Below, piece after piece: positions 1 to 8,100 of a stretch of DNA of 64,000 nt. The stretch's first letter is position 1. Every line of letters starts with the position of its first letter. This stretch comes from Candidatus Eremiobacteraceae bacterium. Its GTDB lineage: Bacteria > Vulcanimicrobiota > Vulcanimicrobiia > Eremiobacterales > Eremiobacteraceae. The stretch lies in contig DATCBN010000098.1 in NCBI GenBank assembly GCA_036511855.1, positions 16,889 to 80,888 of the forward strand, read 5' to 3'. The translations under genes and the position numbers were made by a program. The notes under the pieces were generated by a model. That model was not told where the DNA came from and made no database searches. It saw only the letters and a program-made list of their open reading frames with translations.

Positions 1-1205
1 GCAATCAGGCGATGTTGATGACCGCTCTGCGGCCCGACGATACCGTGCTCATCCCACGCAACAGCCATAAGTCGGCGGTGAGCGCGCTGATCATGAGCGC
101 GGCGAGGCCGGTCTACATGCAGCCAGCGGTCGATCAAGACCTGCACATCGACCACGCCGTCACCGTCGAAACTGTCAAAAACGCACTCGATAAGAACCAG
201 GAAGCTCGCGCCGTGTTCTTGACTAGTCCCACGTACTATGGATCGGCCGCGGATGTCGCGGGAATCGAAAAGCTCGTCCATGCCCGCGGCAAGATGCTGC
301 TGGTGGACGAAGCGTGGGGGCCGCACCTGCACTTCCATCCCGAGCTGCCGCAATCGGCGACCTCTGCAAACGTCGACGCTTGCGTCAACTCCACCCATAA
401 GCTGACGGGCGCGATGAGCCAGTGCGCGATGCTGCACACGGTCGGCGACCGCATCGACCAAGGTAGGCTACGCAGCACGCTACGTATTTTCCAGTCCACG
501 AGTCCCCAACTCGCGATGCTCGCCTCGCTCGATGTCGCGCGCATGCAGATGGCTACTGAAGGCGAAGCATTGCTCACCGGCGCGCTTGCGCTGGCGCGGA
601 ACGCGCGCGAGCGCCTCAATCGCATTCCCGGCGTTTTCTGCATGGGCGTCGAACATGTCGGACGTCCGGGTATCGCTGCATATGACGAGACGCGGCTCGT
701 GATCACCGTCAAAGACTTGGGCTACACGGGCTACGAGGCGTCGAATATCCTCAGACTGCGCTACAAAGTGCAAGCCGACATGGCGGACCTGTGCAATGTG
801 GTCGCGCTCGTGACGTTTGGCGATACCGAAGCATCGATCGACGCGCTCATCGACGCGGTGGATCGTCTCGCCAGAGATGAAAAGCCGGCCGGGTCCGAGC
901 CGGCGTTCGCCATCCTCGAGCACAGGATGCAACACGGTACATATGCGATGCCGCCGATACCCGCGATGGTTCTCACACCGCGAGAGGCCTTTACGCGCGA
1001 CCACGTCGAAGTGCCGTTTCGAAATAGCGCCGGCCGAATTTGCGCGGAGGTGATCACGCCGTACCCGCCCGGAATACCCATCATCTGTCCGGGCGAACGG
1101 ATCGACGAAGACACGATCGATTATCTGCAATCCGAAATGCACGCAGGCGTCCACATCCAAGGACCGGTGGACGAAAAATTGCGCACCATAAGGGTCCTAC
1201 CATAA
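1..1205 (+). CDS. Orn/Lys/Arg decarboxylase family protein, 5' truncated by window edge
   Basis: PLP-dependent basic amino-acid decarboxylase of the compact Bacillus type (YaaO/SpeA-like, usually about 480 residues), making a polyamine or diamine from arginine, lysine or ornithine. The frame is open to the left edge (Asn-Gln-Ala precede the first in-window ATG at 12), so roughly 80-100 N-terminal residues lie outside. Counting from that ATG, the PLP-lysine motif STHK has its Lys at about 130 and the cofactor-binding Asp of LLVDEAWGPH is at 99. The C-terminal decarboxylase domain (PYPPGIPIICPGE) is complete. The substrate cannot be told from sequence. An arginase at 16180-17094 would compete for arginine. 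The next gene begins 23 bp downstream, so the two are probably co-transcribed. Confidence 0.93.
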   Translation, partial: NQAMLMTALRPDDTVLIPRNSHKSAVSALIMSAARPVYMQPAVDQDLHIDHAVTVETVKNALDKNQEARAVFLTSPTYYGSAADVAGIEKLVHARGKMLLVDEAWGPHLHFHPELPQSATSANVDACVNSTHKLTGAMSQCAMLHTVGDRIDQGRLRSTLRIFQSTSPQLAMLASLDVARMQMATEGEALLTGALALARNARERLNRIPGVFCMGVEHVGRPGIAAYDETRLVITVKDLGYTGYEASNILRLRYKVQADMADLCNVVALVTFGDTEASIDALIDAVDRLARDEKPAGSEPAFAILEHRMQHGTYAMPPIPAMVLTPREAFTRDHVEVPFRNSAGRICAEVITPYPPGIPIICPGERIDEDTIDYLQSEMHAGVHIQGPVDEKLRTIRVLP

Positions 1206-1228
1206 CAGTCGCACGAGGTGACGTTATC

Positions 1229-2839
1229 TTGAAAGAGGACCTCGCCCAACAACAATCTGGCGACTGGGAACTCTACGCACTCCTCGACATCTTCACACCG
1301 GCCATTCGTCAAGCGCTCGTCAACCTCCCGAATTTCAAGGATCTCATCGAAGTCATCCTCGACTTGGGCCGTTTGCCCGAAGCGCGCTTTCCAAGCGACT
1401 ATTGCTACCTCTCTCAGACACCAGTCAGCCCCGACGACATCGCCGCGGTGGTCGCGCGCGTCGGCGAGTTCGGCAAAGACAATCGCGCCGGCATCGAGCA
1501 GACGCTGCACCGAATTTCGTGCTTGCGAAACCGCAACGGCAAGATCATCGGTCTCACGTGCCGGGTAGGCCGCGCTGTCTACGGCACCATCGACATCATT
1601 CTCGATGTCGTTCGGTCGGGAAAGTCCATCTTGCTCTTGGGCCGGCCGGGCGTGGGCAAGACCACCATGCTTCGTGAAGTCGCGCGCGTGCTATCCGGCG
1701 ACTTGCGCAAGCGCGTCGTCATCGTGGACACGTCGAATGAGATCGCCGGCGACGGCGACGTGCCGCACGCCGGCATCGGTCATGCGCGGCGCATGCAAGT
1801 CGACGTGCCCGCCAACCAGCACGCGGTGATGATCGAGGCTGTCGAAAACCATATGCCCGAAGCGGTGGTGATCGACGAGATCGGCACCGAAGCCGAATCC
1901 ATAGCCGCGCGCACCATCGCCGAACGCGGCGTGCAGCTCATCGGCACCGCGCACGGACTAGACCTCGAAAGCATCCTCATGAATCCCACGCTTTCCGATC
2001 TCGTCGGCGGCGTGGGCGCGGTGACCCTGTCGGACGAAGAAGCCAAACGCCGCGGAACGCGTAAAACAGTGCTCGAACGCAAGGCGCCCCCCACGTTCGA
2101 CGTCGTCATCGAGATCCAAGACCGGGGCCGATTGGCGCTTCACGAGCCGGTCGCGGACATCGTCGACGCCATGCTGCGCAGCCACGAACCCAAGCCCGAG
2201 ATACGCGTTCGCAACGATCAAGGCGCCGTGGAAGTGGTGCAAGAAGCGGAAACGCAGACCGTGCAGCCGCGTTACGGCTCGGCACCGTCGCGCGCTCATT
2301 CGCACGGTTTCGACCGCATGCCGGCCGCCGTATCGGTGTTCTCAGGTGCGGACGACGACGACGAAGAGCCGGCCACCGACATCATCCGCATCTTCCCGTA
2401 CGGCGTGAGCCGGGCGAAGATCGAGCGCGCGGTGGCCAACCTGCGCGTGCCCGCGCTCATCGCGCGCAAGTGGGATGACGCCGACGTTGTGCTCACGCTG
2501 AAGGCGCTGGAACGGCGAGACAACGGCAAACTGCGAGAGATCGCCGCGCAGAATATTCCTATCTATGCGCTCAAGACCAACACCACGGCGCAGATCCAGA
2601 CCTGTCTCAAGGATCTCTACGACCTTCCGACGGTGGACGACGAAGAGCTCGCCGTCCGCGAGGCCGAGGAAGCGGTGTATCAAGTGATGCTGCACCACAA
2701 ATCCGTCGAGCTCTCGCCGCAGTCGTCCTACGTGCGCCGGCTGCAGCATCAGATCGTGGAGAAGTATCATCTGCAATCGCGGTCGACGGGCATCGAACCT
2801 AATCGCCGCGTCCGCGTCTACAAAGAGGCCGCGCAATAG
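1229..2839 (+). CDS. R3H-domain AAA ATPase (Ycf45/SpoIIIAA-like)
   Basis: A 536-residue ATPase with an N-terminal helical region, an AAA core (Walker A GRPGVGKTT near residue 138, Walker B VVIDEIGTE near 210) and a C-terminal R3H single-stranded nucleic-acid-binding domain ending in the SxGxEPxRxV signature. This architecture matches the Ycf45 family of cyanobacteria and many Terrabacteria; its exact role is unknown. The first in-frame ATG (1040) lies deep inside the upstream decarboxylase. I chose TTG at 1229 because GAGGTG at 1215-1220 is a well-spaced Shine-Dalgarno and the conserved N-terminus starts just after it. An acidic, low-complexity linker (DDDDEE near residue 373) separates the ATPase from the C-terminal part. 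Its stop overlaps the presumed start of tmk. Confidence 0.9.
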   Translation: MKEDLAQQQSGDWELYALLDIFTPAIRQALVNLPNFKDLIEVILDLGRLPEARFPSDYCYLSQTPVSPDDIAAVVARVGEFGKDNRAGIEQTLHRISCLRNRNGKIIGLTCRVGRAVYGTIDIILDVVRSGKSILLLGRPGVGKTTMLREVARVLSGDLRKRVVIVDTSNEIAGDGDVPHAGIGHARRMQVDVPANQHAVMIEAVENHMPEAVVIDEIGTEAESIAARTIAERGVQLIGTAHGLDLESILMNPTLSDLVGGVGAVTLSDEEAKRRGTRKTVLERKAPPTFDVVIEIQDRGRLALHEPVADIVDAMLRSHEPKPEIRVRNDQGAVEVVQEAETQTVQPRYGSAPSRAHSHGFDRMPAAVSVFSGADDDDEEPATDIIRIFPYGVSRAKIERAVANLRVPALIARKWDDADVVLTLKALERRDNGKLREIAAQNIPIYALKTNTTAQIQTCLKDLYDLPTVDDEELAVREAEEAVYQVMLHHKSVELSPQSSYVRRLQHQIVEKYHLQSRSTGIEPNRRVRVYKEAAQ

Positions 2840-3465
2840 CCGCCGGTCTTTTCGTCACCTTCGAAGGGGTTGAAGGAGCCGGCAAATCGACCCAAGTCCG
2901 GCTCTTGCACGAATATCTATCCGGCACTTCGATACCTTTTGTCTTCACGCGCGAGCCCGGCGGCACGCCGCTCGGCGAAAAGCTGCGTCAATTGCTCATC
3001 GACCCACTCGGCCAGATGGCGCCTGAGGCGGAGGCGCTGATCTTAAGCGCGTCGCGCGCGGAGTTGGTGGACAAGATCCTCGAACGCGGCCTGGCCGAAG
3101 GCAGACTCGTTGTGTGCGACCGCTTTTGGGACGCGACGCTTGCCTATCAAGGATTCGGTCGCGGACTTCCGATCGACACGCTGCTCACCATCACGATGTT
3201 CGCGGCGCGCAGGCTCCAACCGGATCTCACGTTCTTGCTCGATGTCTCAACGGCGGTGTCGCGCGAACGGTTGAAATCGCGCACCGCCATTCCCGACCGG
3301 ATGGAGCGCGAATCTAGCGCCTTTCACGAGCGAGTCGCCGCCGGGTACCGCAGACTGGCAGCCGCCGAACCCCATCGCTTTGTGACGATCGACGGTACGC
3401 GCGCAGAGGATGAGATCGCGATCGACGTGCGCCAGATGATCCTCTCGCGCTGGCAGGGTCAATAA
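2836..3465 (+). CDS. tmk: Thymidylate kinase, apparently starting at ATA
   Basis: dTMP kinase (dTMP to dTDP, dTTP synthesis). The P-loop FEGVEGAGKST is at residues 9-19 when counted from ATA 2836, and the nucleoside-binding region CDRFWDATLAYQG and a LID segment rich in Arg follow. Total length is then 209 residues, normal for the family. There is no in-frame ATG, GTG or TTG between the preceding in-frame stop at 2800-2802 and the P-loop. The first ATG, at 2905, lies after the P-loop and would give a dead enzyme. ATA 2836-2838 overlaps the TAG stop of the upstream gene (ATAG), and AAAGAGG at 2822-2828 is an excellent Shine-Dalgarno 7 nt upstream, so coupled initiation at ATA is the best reading. 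A base error in the assembly is the alternative. Confidence 0.93.
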   Translation: MAAGLFVTFEGVEGAGKSTQVRLLHEYLSGTSIPFVFTREPGGTPLGEKLRQLLIDPLGQMAPEAEALILSASRAELVDKILERGLAEGRLVVCDRFWDATLAYQGFGRGLPIDTLLTITMFAARRLQPDLTFLLDVSTAVSRERLKSRTAIPDRMERESSAFHERVAAGYRRLAAAEPHRFVTIDGTRAEDEIAIDVRQMILSRWQGQ

Positions 3466-3474
3466 CTCAGATTA

Positions 3475-3543
3475 GTACTAGGGTAAGCCGTACTAGGGCA
3501 AGCATCGCTTGCCCATTTGGGTGAGCGTTGCTTTCCCTAGTAC
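3475..3543. repeat. Convergent-gap hairpin repeat, copy 1
   Basis: Bounded by GTACTAGGG and its inverse CCCTAGTAC. Inside is the perfect 8-bp stem GGGCAAGC-atc-GCTTGCCC (3496-3514) and a second, imperfect hairpin with GGGTGAGCG (3519-3537). It fills the gap between convergent tmk and thrC and shares its modules with copies at 10530, 33617, 45641 and 62179. Confidence 0.85.
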
Positions 3544-3558
3544 GGGATGCCCACAGCG

Positions 3559-4728
3559 TTACGGGATTGATTTAAGCCCACTGCCGGTGTTGATCGCGAG
3601 CACGCGCTCGCCGTCGCGGATCCATCCGTTCTTGCGGAGTTCTTCGGCGGCGGCGATCGTGGCCGCGCCCTCCGGGCATAGCAGGAATCCTTCAGCAGCG
3701 GCCACGCGGTGGCGGCTCGCGGCGATCGCAGTGTCGTCGACGGCGATCGCACAGCCGGCGGTCGCATAAACGGCATCGAGCACGAGAAAGTCACCGAGCG
3801 CCTTCGGCACGTTGATGCCGAATGCCGCGGTTTTCGAATCGTTCCAGAACTGCGATTCGCGCAGGCCCGCATTAAACGCGCGGACGATCGGCGCACAACC
3901 TGCGGCTTGCACGGCCACCATGCGCGGCAGTTTGTCGATCGGAAATCCTATCTCGCGCAATTCGAGCAGCGCTTTGTATATCCCGATAAGACCGACACCG
4001 CCGCCCGTCGGATACAAGAGCACGTCCGGAGTTCGCCAGTCGAATTGTTCGGCAAGCTCGAATCCCATCGTCTTTTTGCCTTCGATGCGATACGGTTCTT
4101 TGAGCGTCGACGCGTCGTACACGCCCGCCTCGGTCACCATTTTTGCGACGACTTTTCCAGCGTCCGAGATGACGCCGTCGACGAGCGTGACTTCTGCGCC
4201 CGCCGCTTCGCACTCGAAGCGATGGATCGCAGGGGCGCTCTTCGGCATGACGACGCGCGCAGCGATGCCGGCACGCCGGCCGTACATGGCCCAGGCGCCG
4301 CCTGCATTTCCGTTGGTGGGCATCGCAAACGACGTCACGCCAAGTTCGCGCGCGCGCGACACGCCGACGGCGGCGCCGCGCGCCTTGAAACTGCCGGTCG
4401 GCAGCAGGCCTTCATCTTTGCAGGAGAGGCCGCCGATTCCAATGTCCGCCCCGTGACGGGTCAACGGCACGATCGGCGTGACGACTTCGCCGAGGCTCAC
4501 CGTATTCCGGGCGGGGTCGCGGATCGGAAGCAATTCGCCATATCGCCACAGGCTCCACGGCCTTCGCGCGAGCCCGGAAACGGTAAGCGACGCCTTGGCT
4601 TTTGGCAGGTCGTATCGTGCAAGAAGCGGCGCACCGCACGTGCAGAGGTGTTGGATGACGTCCGCGTCATAATGGGCTTCGCATTTCGAACACTCGAGAT
4701 GCGAGAGCGATGAGCGGATCGCCGTCAC
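3559..4728 (-). CDS. thrC: Threonine synthase
   Basis: PLP enzyme converting O-phosphohomoserine to threonine, last step of threonine synthesis. The 389-residue protein has an N-terminal zinc-ribbon-like C13xxC16 and C29xC31, typical of the longer bacterial/plant type, the PLP lysine in TGSFKARG (Lys115), an asparagine loop PTNGNAGG and the phosphate-binding glycine run TGGGVGLIG. The start is GTG at 4728, overlapping the TGA of holB as GTGA, so translation is coupled to holB. The same fold includes cysteate and diaminopropionate enzymes, but the Cys motif and length favour threonine synthase. It ends next to repeat copy 1, which probably terminates it and tmk. Confidence 0.92.
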   Translation of the reverse strand: MTAIRSSLSHLECSKCEAHYDADVIQHLCTCGAPLLARYDLPKAKASLTVSGLARRPWSLWRYGELLPIRDPARNTVSLGEVVTPIVPLTRHGADIGIGGLSCKDEGLLPTGSFKARGAAVGVSRARELGVTSFAMPTNGNAGGAWAMYGRRAGIAARVVMPKSAPAIHRFECEAAGAEVTLVDGVISDAGKVVAKMVTEAGVYDASTLKEPYRIEGKKTMGFELAEQFDWRTPDVLLYPTGGGVGLIGIYKALLELREIGFPIDKLPRMVAVQAAGCAPIVRAFNAGLRESQFWNDSKTAAFGINVPKALGDFLVLDAVYATAGCAIAVDDTAIAASRHRVAAAEGFLLCPEGAATIAAAEELRKNGWIRDGERVLAINTGSGLKSIP

Positions 4729-5834
4729 CGGGCTGGATGCTGGCCGGTGAGCGAGCGAAGCTGGACTTGCAGCCAGCCCAATACCGTCGCGGGTGCGATG
4801 TTGGTGTCGGCCATGCGGGTGGCTTCTTGGACGAGCTCGATCGCTCGCGCAGCTTTCATCGCCGTGGCGGGTCCTATGGCCCGTTTCGTATCCGCGTACC
4901 GGGCGCTCGCGTGAGCGTCGAAGAGTGCGCCTTCACCACCGATGGAACTCACCATAAGATCGCGCGCGCTGATCAAGGATTGCCGTAGCACGCCATTGAG
5001 CTGCGTGCGCGCATCGTCTTTTCCGAGTTGGGGCATCGCCGGCAATCGGTCGGGTTGTGCGAGGCACGCCAGGAGCCAATCGCGCGCTCCATCGCGCGCG
5101 GCGCCGGTACTCCCGTCTCGGTCGGCGATCGCCTCGCCGAGGCTCCCCTGAGCGCGACGGGCGAGTGAAAGCGCGCGCTCGCGCGTTTCGCCGAAATGTG
5201 CCGTGAGGCGAGCGGCGATCTCGTCGTCGCCGAGCGGGCCGAAGCGCAACGCGACCGCGCGGGAGCGAATGGTCGAGAGCAACGATTCTTCCCGCTCCAC
5301 GGTGAGCAGAAACAGTTTTTGTTGGCCCGGCTCTTCGAGTTCTTTGAGAAGCGCGTTCGGCACATCCTGTTTGGTGACGTTTTCAAAATCGGGGATTATG
5401 CAGACCGGGCGGCCGCCCTCGTACGACTTGTACTGCATCCGATCGACGATCGCGCGCGCTTGCGCCATGCCCAAATCGTCGGTCTTGCGTTCGGTGGTGT
5501 CGGTGGCCTTGATGAACGCGAGGTCGACCTCGATGATGTCACCCGACGATCCGTGAATGCCGCGTTGACACGGACCGCAGACGCCGCAGTAGCCGAGGGG
5601 AAACGAGGTAGGATGTTCGCAGTTGAGCGTCCACGCGAGCATGCGCGCAAACGTACGCTTGCCGGTGCCGCGCGGACCGTGCAGAATGTACGCATGCGCG
5701 AGCCGGTCCGGTCCAAGCCGGGCGAAATAGTCGACGACGTGCTGCTGCCCGACGAATGGGAGCGGCGCTTGCTTTCGAGCAGGCTCATCAAGGCCTGCCT
5801 TGAGAGCCGGCCCCACATTTGATTTCCTAGCCAA
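4725..5834 (-). CDS. holB: DNA polymerase III clamp-loader subunit delta' (DnaX/HolB-like ATPase)
   Basis: Clamp-loader AAA protein of 369 residues. It has Walker A GPRGTGKR (residues 53-60), a four-cysteine zinc knuckle (C72, C83, C86, C89), the family motif NALLKELEEP and the sensor region STIRSRAV. Walker B is degenerate (CIIPDFENV rather than a DEAD-type box). This is usual for delta' subunits, which do not hydrolyse ATP, although the intact Walker A leaves some ambiguity with a short tau/gamma. The start is TTG 5834, overlapping the end of mtnP by 8 nt. An alternative downstream start is possible because the first 25 residues are not conserved in the family. tmk and holB also lie close together in Firmicutes. 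Confidence 0.88.
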   Translation of the reverse strand: MARKSNVGPALKAGLDEPARKQAPLPFVGQQHVVDYFARLGPDRLAHAYILHGPRGTGKRTFARMLAWTLNCEHPTSFPLGYCGVCGPCQRGIHGSSGDIIEVDLAFIKATDTTERKTDDLGMAQARAIVDRMQYKSYEGGRPVCIIPDFENVTKQDVPNALLKELEEPGQQKLFLLTVEREESLLSTIRSRAVALRFGPLGDDEIAARLTAHFGETRERALSLARRAQGSLGEAIADRDGSTGAARDGARDWLLACLAQPDRLPAMPQLGKDDARTQLNGVLRQSLISARDLMVSSIGGEGALFDAHASARYADTKRAIGPATAMKAARAIELVQEATRMADTNIAPATVLGWLQVQLRSLTGQHPAR

Positions 5835-6630
5835 GCCTTGCGCCCGTCAGCGCATGGCCGCAGGAGCAGGTGCGCTCGCGCGGCATGCGCCCTACGATCT
5901 CGAACAGGACGTTCTTCAATTTTTCGTTGTTGGCGTTGAAGACCTCGATGACGCCCTCGTGCGTCACCGGTTCGACGCCCGCCACGCCTTCGAGGCCCGC
6001 GTCGTAGTCGGTGATCAACGCGATGTTCGCGTAACAGATCTCCAGTTCGCGCGCGAGGTACGCTTCGGGATACTGCGTCATGTTGATGACTTCCCAGCCG
6101 TGCGATGAGAACCACCGGCTTTCGGCAAGGGTGGAAAAGCGCGGTCCCTGGATCGTGACCACCGTCCCCTTATCATGACACGTGATCCCTTGACTCTTGA
6201 TGACCTCGATAGCCAGCGGCCTTATCTGCGTGCAGTATGGGTACGCGAACGAGACGTGCGTGGTGATCGGTCCGTCGTAAAACGTGTCTTTGCGGGCATT
6301 CGTACGGTCGATCAATTGATCCGAGACCACGAAATGACCCGGCTTGACCGCCGCTTGCAACGAACCGGCAGCGCACGGCCCGATGATGCGCGTGACGCCG
6401 AGTTCTTTCATCGCCCACAGGTTTGCGCGATAGTTGATCATGTGTGGAGGCAGCGAATGGCTCTTGCCGTGGCGCGGCAGAAACGCGACGCCATGACCGG
6501 CGATTTCTCCGAGCGCGAGAACATCGCTCGGCGAACCGTACGGCGTCTCGACTTTGACCTCGTGCTTGTCTTCGAGCAGCGAGTAGAATCCCGAACCGCC
6601 GAAGATTCCGATTTCTGCGTGATTCTTCAA
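5827..6630 (-). CDS. mtnP: S-methyl-5'-thioadenosine phosphorylase
   Basis: Trimeric purine-nucleoside phosphorylase family (MTAP/PNP), 267 residues. It cleaves methylthioadenosine, a by-product of polyamine synthesis, to adenine and methylthioribose-1-phosphate. Visible motifs are the phosphate-binding GGSGFY at the N-terminus, LPRHGKSHSLPPHMINYRAN, GPCAAGSL, INMTQYPEAYLARE and TDYD. The Asp pair in TDYD favours 6-aminopurines, supporting MTAP over guanosine/inosine phosphorylase. A CSCGHA patch near the C-terminus is an extension. The start is TTG at 6630 with GGAGAA just upstream; spacing is short, but the N-terminus begins exactly where the family does. Linked functionally to the decarboxylase at the left edge if that enzyme feeds polyamine synthesis. 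Confidence 0.93.
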   Translation of the reverse strand: MKNHAEIGIFGGSGFYSLLEDKHEVKVETPYGSPSDVLALGEIAGHGVAFLPRHGKSHSLPPHMINYRANLWAMKELGVTRIIGPCAAGSLQAAVKPGHFVVSDQLIDRTNARKDTFYDGPITTHVSFAYPYCTQIRPLAIEVIKSQGITCHDKGTVVTIQGPRFSTLAESRWFSSHGWEVINMTQYPEAYLARELEICYANIALITDYDAGLEGVAGVEPVTHEGVIEVFNANNEKLKNVLFEIVGRMPRERTCSCGHALTGARLG

Positions 6631-6688
6631 TCGTTCTCCAAAAAATAGCCGACCTAGACGGCCGGCCCGCGCGGGTGGTGAGCAGGCG

Positions 6689-7165
6689 CTACGACCCTCT
6701 GAAATCGCTCGGCTTCAATGTTTCGATGTACTTTTTGAAGCGCGCCATATCTTCTTCCTCGGATTTCTTGTCGACCACGGCTTCTTCGAGGGCGATCTTG
6801 TCGGTGACGAAGATCGGCGCATCGCAGCGCAGCGCGACCGCGATGCAGTCGCTCGGACGCGCGTCGATCTCTTTGGTCTCGCCGTTGGTTTCGATCACCA
6901 GCTTGGCATAGAACGTGCTGTCGCGCATGTCGTGGATGACGATCTTCGTGAGTTTGGCGTCGACCCCGTCCATGACCGATTTCATGAGATCGTGCGTCAG
7001 CGGGCGAGGCGCCGATTGCCCCTCGAGCGCCATCGCGATGGCGGTTGCCTCGAACGGCCCGATCAAGATCGGCAGATAATGCTTGCCGTCCATGTCTTTG
7101 AGAATGACGACCGGGTCGTGCGTGAGCAAGTCGATGCCGAGTTTATCCACTTTCATCTGACGCAT
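6689..7165 (-). CDS. DUF151 bifunctional nuclease family protein
   Basis: A 158-residue protein of the DUF151 (bifunctional nuclease, BFN) family. Recognisable family features are VVILKD.DG..YLPI.IGPFEA.AIA and DARPSDCIAVALR.DAPIFV near residues 100-120, followed by an acidic, lysine-rich tail. Plant members have DNase and RNase activity; the function of bacterial members is poorly known. Two ATGs (7165 and 7156) are possible starts; both fit. It is transcribed toward mtnP, 58 bp away, and is divergent from the MscS gene. Confidence 0.88.
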   Translation of the reverse strand: MRQMKVDKLGIDLLTHDPVVILKDMDGKHYLPILIGPFEATAIAMALEGQSAPRPLTHDLMKSVMDGVDAKLTKIVIHDMRDSTFYAKLVIETNGETKEIDARPSDCIAVALRCDAPIFVTDKIALEEAVVDKKSEEEDMARFKKYIETLKPSDFRGS

Positions 7166-7254
7166 GACGCGTGCGGCCTCGCTTGTCCAGGAACGACGTT
7201 ATAAGCCCTTCGGTTATAAAAATGGGGGTTCCTGGAAGGCCGTGGCCGGTCCCG

Positions 7255-8100
7255 ATGGTAAAGAAGCAAGCTGGAATGTTCGCTTTGCTTCCTCCTATCA
7301 ACGTCGACGATCTCGTCAATCGCGTCTGGGAATCCCTCATCGCGCTTGCGGTGGTGCTTATCGTATGGCGTATCGCCGTCATGGCGATCGATCGCCTATT
7401 CGCCAAGCGCTTTGCAGGGCGCTTCATGCCGCGCGCCATCACATTCGGCGCGCTGTTCAAATCGGCTGCGGCCGCCGTCGCCGTCATTGCTTTCATACTT
7501 GCGCTGCTCCATATCTGGGGCATGGACATCACGCCCGAACTGTGGTCGGCGGGAATCGTCACCGCGAGCTTGGCCTTCGGCGCCCAGTCCGTGGTGCGCG
7601 ACATGTTAGCCGGCTTGATGTTCCTTTTCGAGGATGTCTACGAGATCGGCGATGCGGTCGAGATCACGACGACGGTCAACAGCGTCGTCGCGGGCACGGT
7701 TGAAAACTTGAGCTTGCGCCTGACGGTCATCACCGACCAAGGCGGGCGCCGGTACGCGATTCCCAACGGCAACATCCTGATAGTCGCCAACGCCAACAAG
7801 CTCGCGTACGGCGCGTCGCTCACCCTCACGCTGCCGCTCCGGCAGAATATCGATGCACAACGATCGCAGTTGGCCGAGATCGGCCGCGAGGCGGGCGCCG
7901 CAGCCGGCATCGACGCAACGGCGGTCAACGTCTACGTGGACGACGTCGGGCTCGACGCCGCGACTTTTCGCATAGACTTTCCCACGACGCGCACCGATGC
8001 CGCCGTTGTGCGGTCGCGAATTCGCGAACGCGTCATCGCGGCGGCGCAGTCGCGCGGTTGGCTTCCCGGCGGCGCGACCGCGAAGACCGCCGACGCATGA
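7255..8100 (+). CDS. Small mechanosensitive (MscS-type) ion channel
   Basis: Inner-membrane channel that opens under membrane tension to release solutes. About 281 residues. Two to three N-terminal membrane helices are followed by the pore helix region ASLAFGAQSVVRDMLAGLMFLFEDVYEIGD, then the conserved beta domain with the MscS loop in which GTVENLSLRLTVI and YAIPNGNIL stand out. The C-terminal alpha/beta domain is complete. In-frame ATGs at 7171, 7222, 7255 and 7276 are all possible. I prefer 7255 or 7276, because residues before MFALLPPIN look non-conserved and the earlier starts lack a Shine-Dalgarno. The stop overlaps ychF as ATGA. Confidence 0.9.
   Translation: MVKKQAGMFALLPPINVDDLVNRVWESLIALAVVLIVWRIAVMAIDRLFAKRFAGRFMPRAITFGALFKSAAAAVAVIAFILALLHIWGMDITPELWSAGIVTASLAFGAQSVVRDMLAGLMFLFEDVYEIGDAVEITTTVNSVVAGTVENLSLRLTVITDQGGRRYAIPNGNILIVANANKLAYGASLTLTLPLRQNIDAQRSQLAEIGREAGAAAGIDATAVNVYVDDVGLDAATFRIDFPTTRTDAAVVRSRIRERVIAAAQSRGWLPGGATAKTADA

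Noticed and set aside
3709..4713. 334-codon frame opposite threonine synthase
   Set aside because: Arg/His-rich antisense shadow.
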